Shown piece after piece: positions 7,693-14,876 of a DNA stretch of 20,796 nucleotides (position 1 is the first letter of the stretch; each line of letters starts with the position of its first letter). The notes beneath the pieces were generated by a model. That model worked only from the letters and a program-made list of their open reading frames with translations, had not been told where the DNA came from and ran no database searches. Origin of the DNA: Acidobacteriaceae bacterium (GTDB lineage Bacteria > Acidobacteriota > Terriglobia > Terriglobales > Acidobacteriaceae). Where the stretch lies: positions 529 to 21,324 of the forward strand of contig PMBA01000225.1 in the NCBI GenBank assembly GCA_003152795.1, in the 5' to 3' direction. A program made the translations under genes and the position numbers.

Positions 7693-10600
7693 ATGAAGAT
7701 TAGATTTTTTCTGGTTCTCATTCTTGTGCTGTGCTTTGCCGGTCTGGCGCTGGCGCAAACGGATACAGCCCGCCTTATTGGAACAATCATGGACTCGACC
7801 GGCGCCGTCATACCCAATGCCGCCGTTGCGGTAACCAACACTGGGACCGGGCGCACCGTAACAGTCCAGACCGGCGGGTCGGGCGAGTACACCGTAAACG
7901 CGCTGCCTGCGGGGAAATACCACATCGAGGTAAAGCAAGCAAACTTTAAGACTGCGGCCGCTGACTTCACTCTGGAAGTCTCCCAGGTGCAGGAAATCAG
8001 TTTGAAACTGGAAACAGGCGCGACCAGCGTGACCGTCGACGTGACCGGTGAAGTTCCGCTGGTCGACACAGCGACGTCGAGCACTGGCGAAGTGATTCAG
8101 GGCCGGCAGGTGACAGAGCTTCCGCTGAACGGCCGCAACTTCACGCAGTTGGCCCTGCTCACCCCCGGCGTCACCCGCGGCGCTTATGGCGACGTCTCAA
8201 TGGGCGGTACCGGCGGGTCGGCGGCGGAGACTTTCCGCAACGCCGATACCGGCGGCGAATCATTGGTCGTCAATGGATTGCGCGCGCAGGCCAACAACTT
8301 CATCCTCGACGGCGTGGACAACAACGAGGCCCTGGTGAACTCCATCATGTTCTTCCCACCTGCCGAGGCCATCCAGGAGTTCCGCGTCAACACCTCGGTC
8401 GCCCCGGCCGAGTTCGGCCGCGCCGGCGGCGCCATCATCCAGACCCAGATCAAGTCGGGCACCAACCAGATTCACGGCTCGGGGTTCATTTTTGACCAAC
8501 AGTCGGCGTACAACGCCCATGCCTACAACAACCCGCTCCCGCCCCAGCATCGCAACCAGTTCGGCGGCACCATCGGTGCTCCGATCTGGAAAAACAGACT
8601 CTTTATCTTCGCGGATTACCAGGGCCTGCGGCAGAAATCGCCTGCCGGCACCGAGTATACGTTCGTGCCGACTGCGTTACAGCACAGCGGCGACTTTTCT
8701 GAACTGATGCTGCCCGCCAACACCAGCGGGACCTATACCAGACGAGACACTGGCTACACGTATCCCGGCTCCACGAGCATGGCCACGATGCCCGTACCTC
8801 AAGTATGTCCGAGTCTGTATTCTGGCGGCGTTCCTCTTGCCGCGTTTGCCAACAAGGGCTATATCTACGATCCTCAAACCTGTCTTCCCTTCGGATGGAA
8901 CGGCACCGTGGGCACAAACATCATTCCCGTAGGAAGCCAGAACGCGGCTGGCATGAATTTGATTAATGCTTACCCGCTTCCCAATATCCCCGGCGCTGCA
9001 ATCACCGCCTACAACTTCGCGGCCAACCGCAAATTCATCCGTAACTTTGATGACTACGACGCTCGCATGGACTTCGTTGTCAGCCAGAAGGACACCGTCT
9101 TTGCCCGTGGAAGTACCGGTACCGATATTTTCGATGAAACTGACAGACTAGTGGACGCCACCCATGACCTCCCCTCGGGCTTTGGCTCGGGTAACAACTT
9201 CAACCATCCACGCGGCCTCGCTGTCGGATACAACCACACCTTCAGCCCCAACGTCATCAACGAATTCCGCTTCGGCTATCTCCGTCCGTTCTTCGGCTAC
9301 CAGAACCCGCAGAATGGCACCAACCTGTCTGCGAAGCTGGGGATCCAGATGCCCGTCAACCCCTTGCTGGGCGGCATCGCCCTCATCGGTGGTTGGGGCT
9401 GGACCGGCAACTATCAGTATGAGTACACCGGCGATGGTGGAGTCTACCAGGTGCCGCAGAAGTCGTACCAGTTTTTGGACAGCCTAAGCTGGACGCACGG
9501 TCGGCACATTTTCAAGTTCGGCGCCAACCTCATCAATCGGCACGTTGACTTCGTACAGGGTAACGATGCCAAGGGCTATTTCTGGGTGACCGACGGCGGC
9601 CAGACAAATTGGAGCGGCCAGCCGAACGGGGGCACCTCGGGATTGGGCACGTTTACCGGCAATACAATGTCCGAATTGGTAGCCGGCTTTGAGTCCTACC
9701 AGATCGGAAGATTTAACGGCTACAGCCAGACCCGAAGCTGGGAGACCGGTTATTTCGGCCAGGACGACTGGCGCATAAGCCAAAGGCTCACCCTTAACCT
9801 CGGTCTGCGGTATGACCTCTACACCTGGCCCTACGAAGCAAACAACCAGCAGTCGAACTTTGACCCAGCGACGGTCACCCTGATTGATGCGAACGCGTCG
9901 AACGCGGTCAATCGCTCGCTGATTAACACCGATAAGACCAACTTCGGTCCGCGCGTCGGTCTTGCCTATGACCTTTTTGGGAATGGCAAGACAGTCCTGC
10001 GGGGCGGCTTCGGTATATTCTATTTCCTCGATCGCGGCGGCGTCGGCAACCAGTTGGCGAACAACGCCAACTTCAACGGTGTTTCCAGCTATTACGCCTG
10101 CCCCGACGCAACCACCTCCCTGTGCTCGAACGGCGTCCGCGTCACGCTGAGCGGCCTCTCCAGCAGCAACAACCCGGTGGGCGCCACCGGCGCCCTCCCG
10201 TCTGGCGCATCCGCGGTGGACCCGTTGCACCTCACGACTTCGGCCAACGTGATCTATTACCCGAAGGACAGCAAGAACTCCAGGGTGCAAGAGTGGAACG
10301 TCCAAATCGAGCGCCAGCTGAATTCCGCCACTGTTTTGGATCTAGGCTACGTTGGGACCAAGATGAGCCATCTCACCACCACCTTCGGTGCCAACAATCC
10401 AACTCTGGGTGGACCGCACTGGTTCCCGACCGTCGGCAGCATTACCGAGTATGGGTATATCGGAAGTGGAAACTACAATGGTTTGCAGACCAGCCTGAAC
10501 CATCGCATGTCGCACGGCCTGCAGTTCACTATGTCCTATACTTGGTCACACACGCTGGATAACGCCGCCAGCACCTTCAGCAATAACGGCGGCAACACGG

Positions 10601-11202
10601 GAATCATCGTGGACAACTCCGGCAACGCGATCCTGGGCCACAACTACGGCAATTCGGACAACGACATCCGCCACAGTTTCGTCGCTGCGGCGATGTATGA
10701 GTTGCCCTGGGGCAGGGGCCGGATGTGGATGACCAATGCCCCCAAGGTCCTTGACTACATGATCGGTGGCTGGCAGTGGAACAACATTCTCACCCTGCAG
10801 ACTGGTTCGCCGATGAATGTCAGCGATGGAGGGCTTCTCTTTACGCAGTACAATGGGGGCTGTTCCACTGGGGTCTCGAGCACTGTCTGGTTGAGCTGTC
10901 CGGCCGGATCGTTCGCCCATATAAGCACAGGACTACCAACAGGGAACCTTGCTCGCGGCTACTTCCATGGTCCCGGTACTAAGATCTGGGATTCCTCCAT
11001 GTTCAAGACCTTCGCTCTCACCGAGCGCTACAAGATGGAGCTTCGCCTTGAGGGCATCAATGTCCTGAACCATCCGCTCTGGCAGAATCCGGACGGCAAC
11101 GTTACTGACGGGACCTTTGGGCAGCTTGGTCCCTCAGCTGGCAACAGCACGCGCTTCTCTTCGGAGCGGCACGTGCAGTTGGTGGCCCGCTTTACCTTCT
11201 AA
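7693..11202 (+). CDS. TonB-dependent receptor, Oar-like, with carboxypeptidase-regulatory-like N-domain
   Basis: A 1169-aa outer-membrane receptor expected to take up a large substrate, here probably maltodextrin, using TonB energy. GGAGGA at 7681-7686 is 6 nt from the ATG. The signal peptide cleaves after ALA at 21. Residues about 24-108 form the carboxypeptidase-regulatory-like beta-sandwich (TARLIGTIMDSTGAVIPNAAV, then LPAGKYHIEV). The plug follows with VTELPLNGRNFTQLALLTPGV near 140-160, NGLRAQANNFILDGVDNNE near 194-212 and EFGRAGGAIIQTQIKSGTN near 240-258. These are standard for the large acidobacterial Oar-type receptors. The remainder is a beta-barrel ending in a terminal Phe (LVARFTF), as outer-membrane insertion requires. 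It is followed by an exported GH13 gene and no SusD-like lipoprotein is nearby. Such receptors are numerous in these genomes, so substrate rests on context. Confidence 0.9.
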   Translation: MKIRFFLVLILVLCFAGLALAQTDTARLIGTIMDSTGAVIPNAAVAVTNTGTGRTVTVQTGGSGEYTVNALPAGKYHIEVKQANFKTAAADFTLEVSQVQEISLKLETGATSVTVDVTGEVPLVDTATSSTGEVIQGRQVTELPLNGRNFTQLALLTPGVTRGAYGDVSMGGTGGSAAETFRNADTGGESLVVNGLRAQANNFILDGVDNNEALVNSIMFFPPAEAIQEFRVNTSVAPAEFGRAGGAIIQTQIKSGTNQIHGSGFIFDQQSAYNAHAYNNPLPPQHRNQFGGTIGAPIWKNRLFIFADYQGLRQKSPAGTEYTFVPTALQHSGDFSELMLPANTSGTYTRRDTGYTYPGSTSMATMPVPQVCPSLYSGGVPLAAFANKGYIYDPQTCLPFGWNGTVGTNIIPVGSQNAAGMNLINAYPLPNIPGAAITAYNFAANRKFIRNFDDYDARMDFVVSQKDTVFARGSTGTDIFDETDRLVDATHDLPSGFGSGNNFNHPRGLAVGYNHTFSPNVINEFRFGYLRPFFGYQNPQNGTNLSAKLGIQMPVNPLLGGIALIGGWGWTGNYQYEYTGDGGVYQVPQKSYQFLDSLSWTHGRHIFKFGANLINRHVDFVQGNDAKGYFWVTDGGQTNWSGQPNGGTSGLGTFTGNTMSELVAGFESYQIGRFNGYSQTRSWETGYFGQDDWRISQRLTLNLGLRYDLYTWPYEANNQQSNFDPATVTLIDANASNAVNRSLINTDKTNFGPRVGLAYDLFGNGKTVLRGGFGIFYFLDRGGVGNQLANNANFNGVSSYYACPDATTSLCSNGVRVTLSGLSSSNNPVGATGALPSGASAVDPLHLTTSANVIYYPKDSKNSRVQEWNVQIERQLNSATVLDLGYVGTKMSHLTTTFGANNPTLGGPHWFPTVGSITEYGYIGSGNYNGLQTSLNHRMSHGLQFTMSYTWSHTLDNAASTFSNNGGNTGIIVDNSGNAILGHNYGNSDNDIRHSFVAAAMYELPWGRGRMWMTNAPKVLDYMIGGWQWNNILTLQTGSPMNVSDGGLLFTQYNGGCSTGVSSTVWLSCPAGSFAHISTGLPTGNLARGYFHGPGTKIWDSSMFKTFALTERYKMELRLEGINVLNHPLWQNPDGNVTDGTFGQLGPSAGNSTRFSSERHVQLVARFTF

Positions 11203-11221
11203 CCATTAGCTTGACCAACTC

Positions 11222-11249
11222 GGGGGACAGATTTCGTCTGTCCCCCTTT
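11222..11249 (+). terminator. Strong hairpin between TonB receptor and cyclomaltodextrinase-like gene
   Basis: A perfect 10-bp inverted repeat (11222-11231 with 11237-11246) encloses a 5-nt loop and is followed by TTTC. It starts 20 nt after the receptor stop. It resembles a rho-independent terminator with a poor U-tract, so it may act as a partial terminator or mRNA-stabilising hairpin that lowers expression of the downstream enzyme relative to the receptor. Confidence 0.55.
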
Positions 11250-11277
11250 CTCCATGCTCTTTTCGAGGTTCGCACTC

Positions 11278-13128
11278 ATGAATCCATGCCGGCGTGGATG
11301 GCAGGCGGGTGTTTTCGTCCTTATTCTTGCAGTCCTGAACCTTGGCGCCTGGGCGCAGCCTGCGCCGCTCGTGAAGAAACTGGAGCCCCCGAACTGGTGG
11401 GCGCACTACACTCCCGATCTCACGCTGCTCCTCACCGGGGAAAACCTCTCCGGCGCGCGCGTCGAAAGCTCAAACCACGGCGTCAAAGTCGAAGCCTCGC
11501 ACTCATCCGCCAACGGCCACTATCTCTTCGTGCGTCTCAGCCTGAGTGCGGGCCTGAAACCGGGAAACGCCGACCTGCTCGTCAAATCGAAAGAAGGCTC
11601 GGCTAAAGTGCAACTGCCTCTCCTCGCCCGCGCCGATTCCCGCGGCCGCTTCGAAGGCTTCTCTCGCGACGACGTCATCTACCTCATCATGCCCGACCGC
11701 TTCGCCGACGGCGATCTGTCGAACGACCAGCCCGCCGGTTCGACCGGCGTGTACGACCGCAACAGTCCCATGGCATATCACGGCGGCGACTTGCGCGGCA
11801 TTCGAGACCACATTGGATATCTGCACGACCTCGGCGTCAACACGCTATGGCTCACCCCAGTCTGGAAAAACACCGACTCCGATTACCACGGCTATCACGT
11901 CGTCGACTTCTATGCCCTCGACGAACGCATGGGCTCCATGCAGGAATACCAGGCCCTGGTAGCCGACGCTCATCGGCTGGGCATGAAGGTGCTCATCGAC
12001 TACGTCGTCAATCACACCGGTCCACACCATCCCTGGGCCAACGATCCACCGACGCCCACCTGGTTGCACGGCACCCCTGCCCATCATCTGGAGCCTGCTT
12101 ATACGTTCAAAGCGTTGGTCGATCCGCACGCTTCACCGCGCGAGTATCTCGCCACCCTCGAAGGCTGGTTTGCCGGCAGGTTGCCCGATCTGAATCCGGA
12201 CGATCCTGATCTTGCCCTCTACCTGGCTCAGAATGCCATGTGGTGGACCGAGACCGCGCAACTCGATGGCTTCCGCCAGGATACGTTTCCGTTTTCTTCG
12301 CGACAGTTCTGGAGCGGATGGCACGAGCGCCTGCGCCAGGTCTTTCCGCGGATCGACGACATCGGCGAAGTCTGGGACGCCGATTCGACCGTCACATCGT
12401 TTTTTGCAGGCGGACGAAAGCAGTTCGATGGCATCGACTCCGGCCTCGCCACCGTCTTCGACTTCCCGCTCTACTTTGCCTTGCGCGACGTGGTCATCAA
12501 GGGCGCGCCTATGGAGAAGATCGTCGATGTTCTCCGGCACGACGAACTCTACCCGCATCCGGAGATGCTGGTTACCTTCATCGGCAATCACGACACCCGG
12601 CGCTTCGTGAGTGAAGAGGGCAGCAACCCTGCCAAACTCAAAGCCGCATTGTCACTCCTGCTGACCTTGCGTGGGATTCCACAAGTCTATTCCGGTGACG
12701 AAATTGCCCTGCCCGGCGGCAACGACCCCGATAACCGCCGCGACTTCCCTGGAGGCTTCCCCGGCGATCCCCACAACGCCTTTACCGCCAGCGGCCGCAC
12801 CGCTGAACAACAAGACGTCTTCGCTCACGTCCAGTCCCTGCTGGCGCTGCGCCAGTCCCACCCCGCCCTCCGTACCGGAAAACAGTGGCACATCGGATGG
12901 GACGACACTTATTACGCTTTCCTGCGCGAGTTGCCGGAAGAGAAACTGCTGGTCGTCTACAACAACGCCCCTAAGACGCTCGAACTCAATATCCCCGTCG
13001 AGAACACGCCTATTGTGACTGCGAGTAACTTGCAGACGGTGTTTGGCAATACGTCCGCGGATCTTGTAGCCGGCAAAGTGCGCGTCTCCCTGCCAGCCCA
13101 GACCCTCGCCGTATTCAGCGTGCGCTAG
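11278..13128 (+). CDS. Exported GH13 cyclomaltodextrinase/neopullulanase-like (SusA-type) enzyme
   Basis: A GH13 hydrolase expected to degrade cyclodextrins, pullulan or maltodextrin. The ATG at 11278 is chosen because GAGG (11265-11268) lies 9 nt upstream and it gives a clean signal peptide (RR near residue 5, hydrophobic core, cleavage after AWA at 26). The in-frame ATG at 11254 abuts a hairpin and has no ribosome site. Residues about 31-115 form the cyclomaltodextrinase N-terminal beta domain (LEPPNWWAHYTPDLTLLLTG). GH13 regions follow: DYVVNH (241-246), GFRQDTF with nucleophile Asp335, IGEVWD with acid/base Glu364 and FIGNHD with Asp439. The first Trp-rich region and overall order recall Bacteroides SusA. 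At 616 aa it is a normal length. It follows the TonB receptor by 75 nt, separated by a strong hairpin, and likely acts in the periplasm or outside. Confidence 0.9.
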   Translation: MNPCRRGWQAGVFVLILAVLNLGAWAQPAPLVKKLEPPNWWAHYTPDLTLLLTGENLSGARVESSNHGVKVEASHSSANGHYLFVRLSLSAGLKPGNADLLVKSKEGSAKVQLPLLARADSRGRFEGFSRDDVIYLIMPDRFADGDLSNDQPAGSTGVYDRNSPMAYHGGDLRGIRDHIGYLHDLGVNTLWLTPVWKNTDSDYHGYHVVDFYALDERMGSMQEYQALVADAHRLGMKVLIDYVVNHTGPHHPWANDPPTPTWLHGTPAHHLEPAYTFKALVDPHASPREYLATLEGWFAGRLPDLNPDDPDLALYLAQNAMWWTETAQLDGFRQDTFPFSSRQFWSGWHERLRQVFPRIDDIGEVWDADSTVTSFFAGGRKQFDGIDSGLATVFDFPLYFALRDVVIKGAPMEKIVDVLRHDELYPHPEMLVTFIGNHDTRRFVSEEGSNPAKLKAALSLLLTLRGIPQVYSGDEIALPGGNDPDNRRDFPGGFPGDPHNAFTASGRTAEQQDVFAHVQSLLALRQSHPALRTGKQWHIGWDDTYYAFLRELPEEKLLVVYNNAPKTLELNIPVENTPIVTASNLQTVFGNTSADLVAGKVRVSLPAQTLAVFSVR

Positions 13129-13142
13129 TCGATCGAAGATCC

Positions 13143-13163
13143 AGCCGAAAGATTCGATCGGCT
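13143..13163 (+). terminator. Weak hairpin after the cyclomaltodextrinase-like gene
   Basis: AGCCGA (13143-13148) pairs with TCGGCT (13158-13163) around a 9-nt loop, 14 nt after the stop codon. There is no T-tract, so it is at best a weak or rho-assisted termination signal. Confidence 0.25.
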
Positions 13164-13180
13164 TACTGCGGGGGATACGC

Positions 13181-13228
13181 TGGAGGCGCGGGTCGGAATC
13201 GAACCGACGTATAAACGCTTTGCAGACC
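13181..13228 (-). tRNA. tRNA-Cys 3' fragment (pseudo-tRNA, probable attachment-site remnant)
   Basis: Read on the minus strand, this holds the 3' part of a tRNA-Cys. There is an anticodon loop CTGCAAA with GCA anticodon (13221-13223), a 5-nt variable region, and a perfect T arm (stem GTCGG/CCGAC, loop TTCGATT, 13192-13208). The 3' acceptor strand CCGCGCC (13185-13191), discriminator U and encoded CCA (13181-13183) follow. The 5' half is missing: where the 5' acceptor strand should lie the sequence is AATAAAG, which cannot pair with CCGCGCC, and no D arm is recognisable. It is therefore not a functional tRNA. A 3' tRNA fragment alone is the classic product of tyrosine-integrase insertion into a tRNA gene, marking the distal end of an integrated element. 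Confidence 0.75.
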
Positions 13229-13325
13229 TTGAGGTAGTACCTCTAACACCTTTATTTTCTGTGTCCCTCGTTAGCCATCGTTGTCTTTTGTCATAATATT
13301 GTCGTACCGACCCGGTATTGGCCGA

Positions 13326-13583
13326 CTATCGACCCTGGTGGGATATGCCACGCGCTTCTCTACCGACGTCCTGTCTTCGCGGCGATAATCTCACCCCCGC
13401 GGCATCTTCGCCTGTAGCAATCTCCTTAGCACGTTCCCTATCACCAAAGGCTGGTGCTCCCCCCGAACTTCCCACCAGTGTGTAGGACCGCTCAAACCCA
13501 TTCGGTCCCAGGATCTTCATTTCCGCACTGTCGTTCTCGCGAGAACCGACGATCGATACCCGCCAATCCCCTGGTCCTGTCAC
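13326..13583 (-). pseudogene. Unidentified ORF fragment in the scar region
   Basis: An 85-codon open frame opening directly after an in-frame stop with a GTG. Its first part (GDWRVSIVGSRENDSAEMK and ILGPNGFERSY) reads like the end of a beta-sandwich domain, with a faint resemblance to the GPNGF strand of the C-terminal domain of bacterial phospholipase C. The second part is Arg/Gly-rich and looks non-coding. There is no ribosome site. I interpret it as a leftover gene tail between the tRNA fragment and the DinB gene, but it could be chance. The remainder of 13229-13686 shows no other gene, and its AT-richer stretch 13245-13310 is unlike its neighbours. Confidence 0.25.
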
Positions 13584-13686
13584 TCAGAAGTGTGGAGTGG
13601 TAGTGGTGAGGGCGCTCGTCGAACACGCTAGCGGATCGGAGCGTACACTGGAGCTTCACGCGCTAGCATCACAAGGAAAATTACCC

Positions 13687-14250
13687 ATGACGTACTACGG
13701 AGCCAAAGATTTGGCTGACAGCTTTCGTACTGTGCGAAAGAACACGATCATCATCGCCGAGGAAATTCCCGAGGACCGCTACGGATTCCGAGCGGCGCCG
13801 GAAACACGGACGGTAGCCCAAATACTCACTCACATCGCCGTTGCGCAGAGGATGCCAGAACAGATCCATGCCATCGAGCGGCGGACTTCGCTTGAAGGAT
13901 TCGACTTTCCCGGTTTGCTTCGGGGCATCGTGGCCGAGGAGCAGACGCCTCGCAGCAAGGCGCAGATCATCGCGCTGCTACGCGACGAAGGGGAGCGCTG
14001 GGCAAAGTGGCTGGCGAGCCAAACCGACGACTTTCTCGGGGAGCGTGTCGAGTTCCCGTCCGGCATGACGCCACCGACCAAAACCCGTTTCGAGATGCTG
14101 CTGGGCGCCAAGGAACACGAAATGCATCACCGCGGCCAGTTGATGCTGATCGAGCGGATGCTTGGCATCGTGCCCCACCTGACACGCCAGATGCAGGAAC
14201 GCATGGCAGCCGTGTCCAGTGGTCCGGCACGCCAAGTTGCCGCTGGTTAG
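13687..14250 (+). CDS. DinB/YfiT-family putative metalloenzyme
   Basis: A 187-aa four-helix-bundle protein of the DinB superfamily, whose members bind a divalent metal with three His residues. Some act as thiol-S-transferases, while many have unknown roles. His49 (QILTHIAV) and the HxxxH pair His144/His148 in EHEMHHRGQLMLIERMLG are the expected metal ligands, and HRGQ is the family hallmark. The frame stays open upstream to 13597. The ATG at 13687 is preferred because AGGA at 13674-13677 provides a ribosome site, the preceding codons have no family resemblance, and the length is then typical. It is alone on its strand, in a region with a tRNA fragment and a transposase relic, which suggests acquisition with a mobile segment. 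Substrate unknown. Confidence 0.85.
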   Translation: MTYYGAKDLADSFRTVRKNTIIIAEEIPEDRYGFRAAPETRTVAQILTHIAVAQRMPEQIHAIERRTSLEGFDFPGLLRGIVAEEQTPRSKAQIIALLRDEGERWAKWLASQTDDFLGERVEFPSGMTPPTKTRFEMLLGAKEHEMHHRGQLMLIERMLGIVPHLTRQMQERMAAVSSGPARQVAAG

Positions 14251-14465
14251 CCGCCAGCTTCGGCGGCGAGCGTCGGAACTAACGCGGAAGGGCTCGGCGA
14301 AGCCCAATTCGGACTTTGACTCCTTAAATCCAAAAATCGGTGCAAAAGCCCCGCCCTGACAGCGACCATCAAAGTGTGGCAGCAGACGGGCCCCGAGGGC
14401 CCGAACCCTCTGCGGAGATTTTGGGACACCCCAGGGACAACTGGTCCAAGACCAGATCTTTTTAG
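14251..14465. repeat. Cluster of palindromes, candidate dispersed repeat; includes terminator-like hairpin
   Basis: No gene is seen here. Four hairpins follow the DinB stop: CCGCC/GGCGG (14251-14266), GGGCT/AGCCC (14290-14305), CGGGCCC/GGGCCCG with 3-nt loop (14387-14403), and CTGGTC/GACCAG with 3-nt loop (14441-14455). The last is followed by ATCTTTTTAGG, which makes a plausible rho-independent terminator for + strand transcription. The density of palindromes next to a RAYT transposase remnant suggests REP-like or MITE-like repetitive DNA. Multi-copy status cannot be judged from one window. Confidence 0.4.
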
Positions 14466-14489
14466 GGTCGAGAGATGGCAGACGCGCTG

Positions 14490-14579
14490 ACATCTGTTCA
14501 GGGGACGACGGCGGTAACAACTAAAAGTCACAAAATGGCATTGCCCGGATTCGTGAAAACGCCGGAGACCGCGGGGCAT
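14490..14579 (-). pseudogene. REP-associated tyrosine transposase (RAYT, Y1/IS200-like) N-terminal remnant
   Basis: The first ~27 codons from the ATG at 14579 read MPRGLRRFHESGQCHFVTFS followed by CYRRRPL. This is the characteristic start of RAYT/Y1-type transposases common in Acidobacteria, where HFVTFSCYRR forms the first beta-strand. After about residue 30 the frame continues to 14247 but resembles nothing in the family. The HUH and catalytic Tyr motifs expected in a ~150-250-aa protein are absent. It is therefore a 5' fragment whose body was deleted or replaced. Inverted repeats on both sides (14251-14455 and 14639-14688) are consistent with REP-type DNA. Confidence 0.65.
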
Positions 14580-14638
14580 GAGCCAAACCTACGCCGCGCA
14601 GTAACTCCCGGAAAGTACACGATCGTGGGTACCGCCCT

Positions 14639-14688
14639 CCAGGTTAGCTATCACCCAGTTAGCGCCCAAAGAGCGGGCGCGAACCTGG
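14639..14688. repeat. Large imperfect palindrome upstream of the transposase remnant
   Basis: CCAGGTT (14639-14645) pairs with AACCTGG (14682-14688) and encloses a perfect GCGCCC-(7 nt)-GGGCGC hairpin (14662-14680). An alternative outer pairing is CCCAG (14654-14658) with CTGGG (14685-14689). Such compound hairpins next to RAYT genes resemble REP units. Between this and the terminator at 14826 I see no gene or other feature. Confidence 0.4.
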
Positions 14689-14825
14689 GGCACCTTGCGA
14701 TCCCACCCATCAAAAAATCGCATGTGTCCGCACTTTCGACCCACACAATTTGTGGCGCGATGCACAATTTAACGAGCACAGATCAACCAGCGCAGACTTT
14801 TTTCTCGCCCCTCGGGATTGACGGA

Positions 14826-14855
14826 GGAGAGACGAGGAAGAACGCCCGTCTCTCC
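14826..14855 (-). terminator. Candidate terminator of the serine hydrolase gene
   Basis: A perfect 9-bp inverted repeat, GGAGAGACG (14826-14834) with CGTCTCTCC (14847-14855) and a 12-nt loop, lies 21 bp beyond the stop codon of the minus-strand gene. There is no T-run on the minus strand. The flank on the + strand is T-rich, so it could serve either direction weakly. Confidence 0.4.
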
Positions 14856-14876
14856 ACTTTCTAACTTATTTCTAAC

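Noticed and set aside
11254..11277. ATG at 11254 as start of the cyclomaltodextrinase-like gene
   Set aside because: It abuts the terminator-like hairpin with no Shine-Dalgarno; ATG 11278 has one and gives a standard signal peptide.
13181..13260. An intact tRNA-Cys
   Set aside because: The sequence at the expected 5' acceptor position (AATAAAG) cannot pair with CCGCGCC, and no D arm is formed.
13597..13686. Upstream extension of the DinB gene to a GTG
   Set aside because: No ribosome site at 13597, and the added 30 residues are not family-like; ATG 13687 has AGGA upstream and gives the normal length.
14475..14864. 129-aa + strand ORF
   Set aside because: It runs antisense through the transposase remnant and palindromes, has no ribosome site and no recognisable motif; judged a chance frame.
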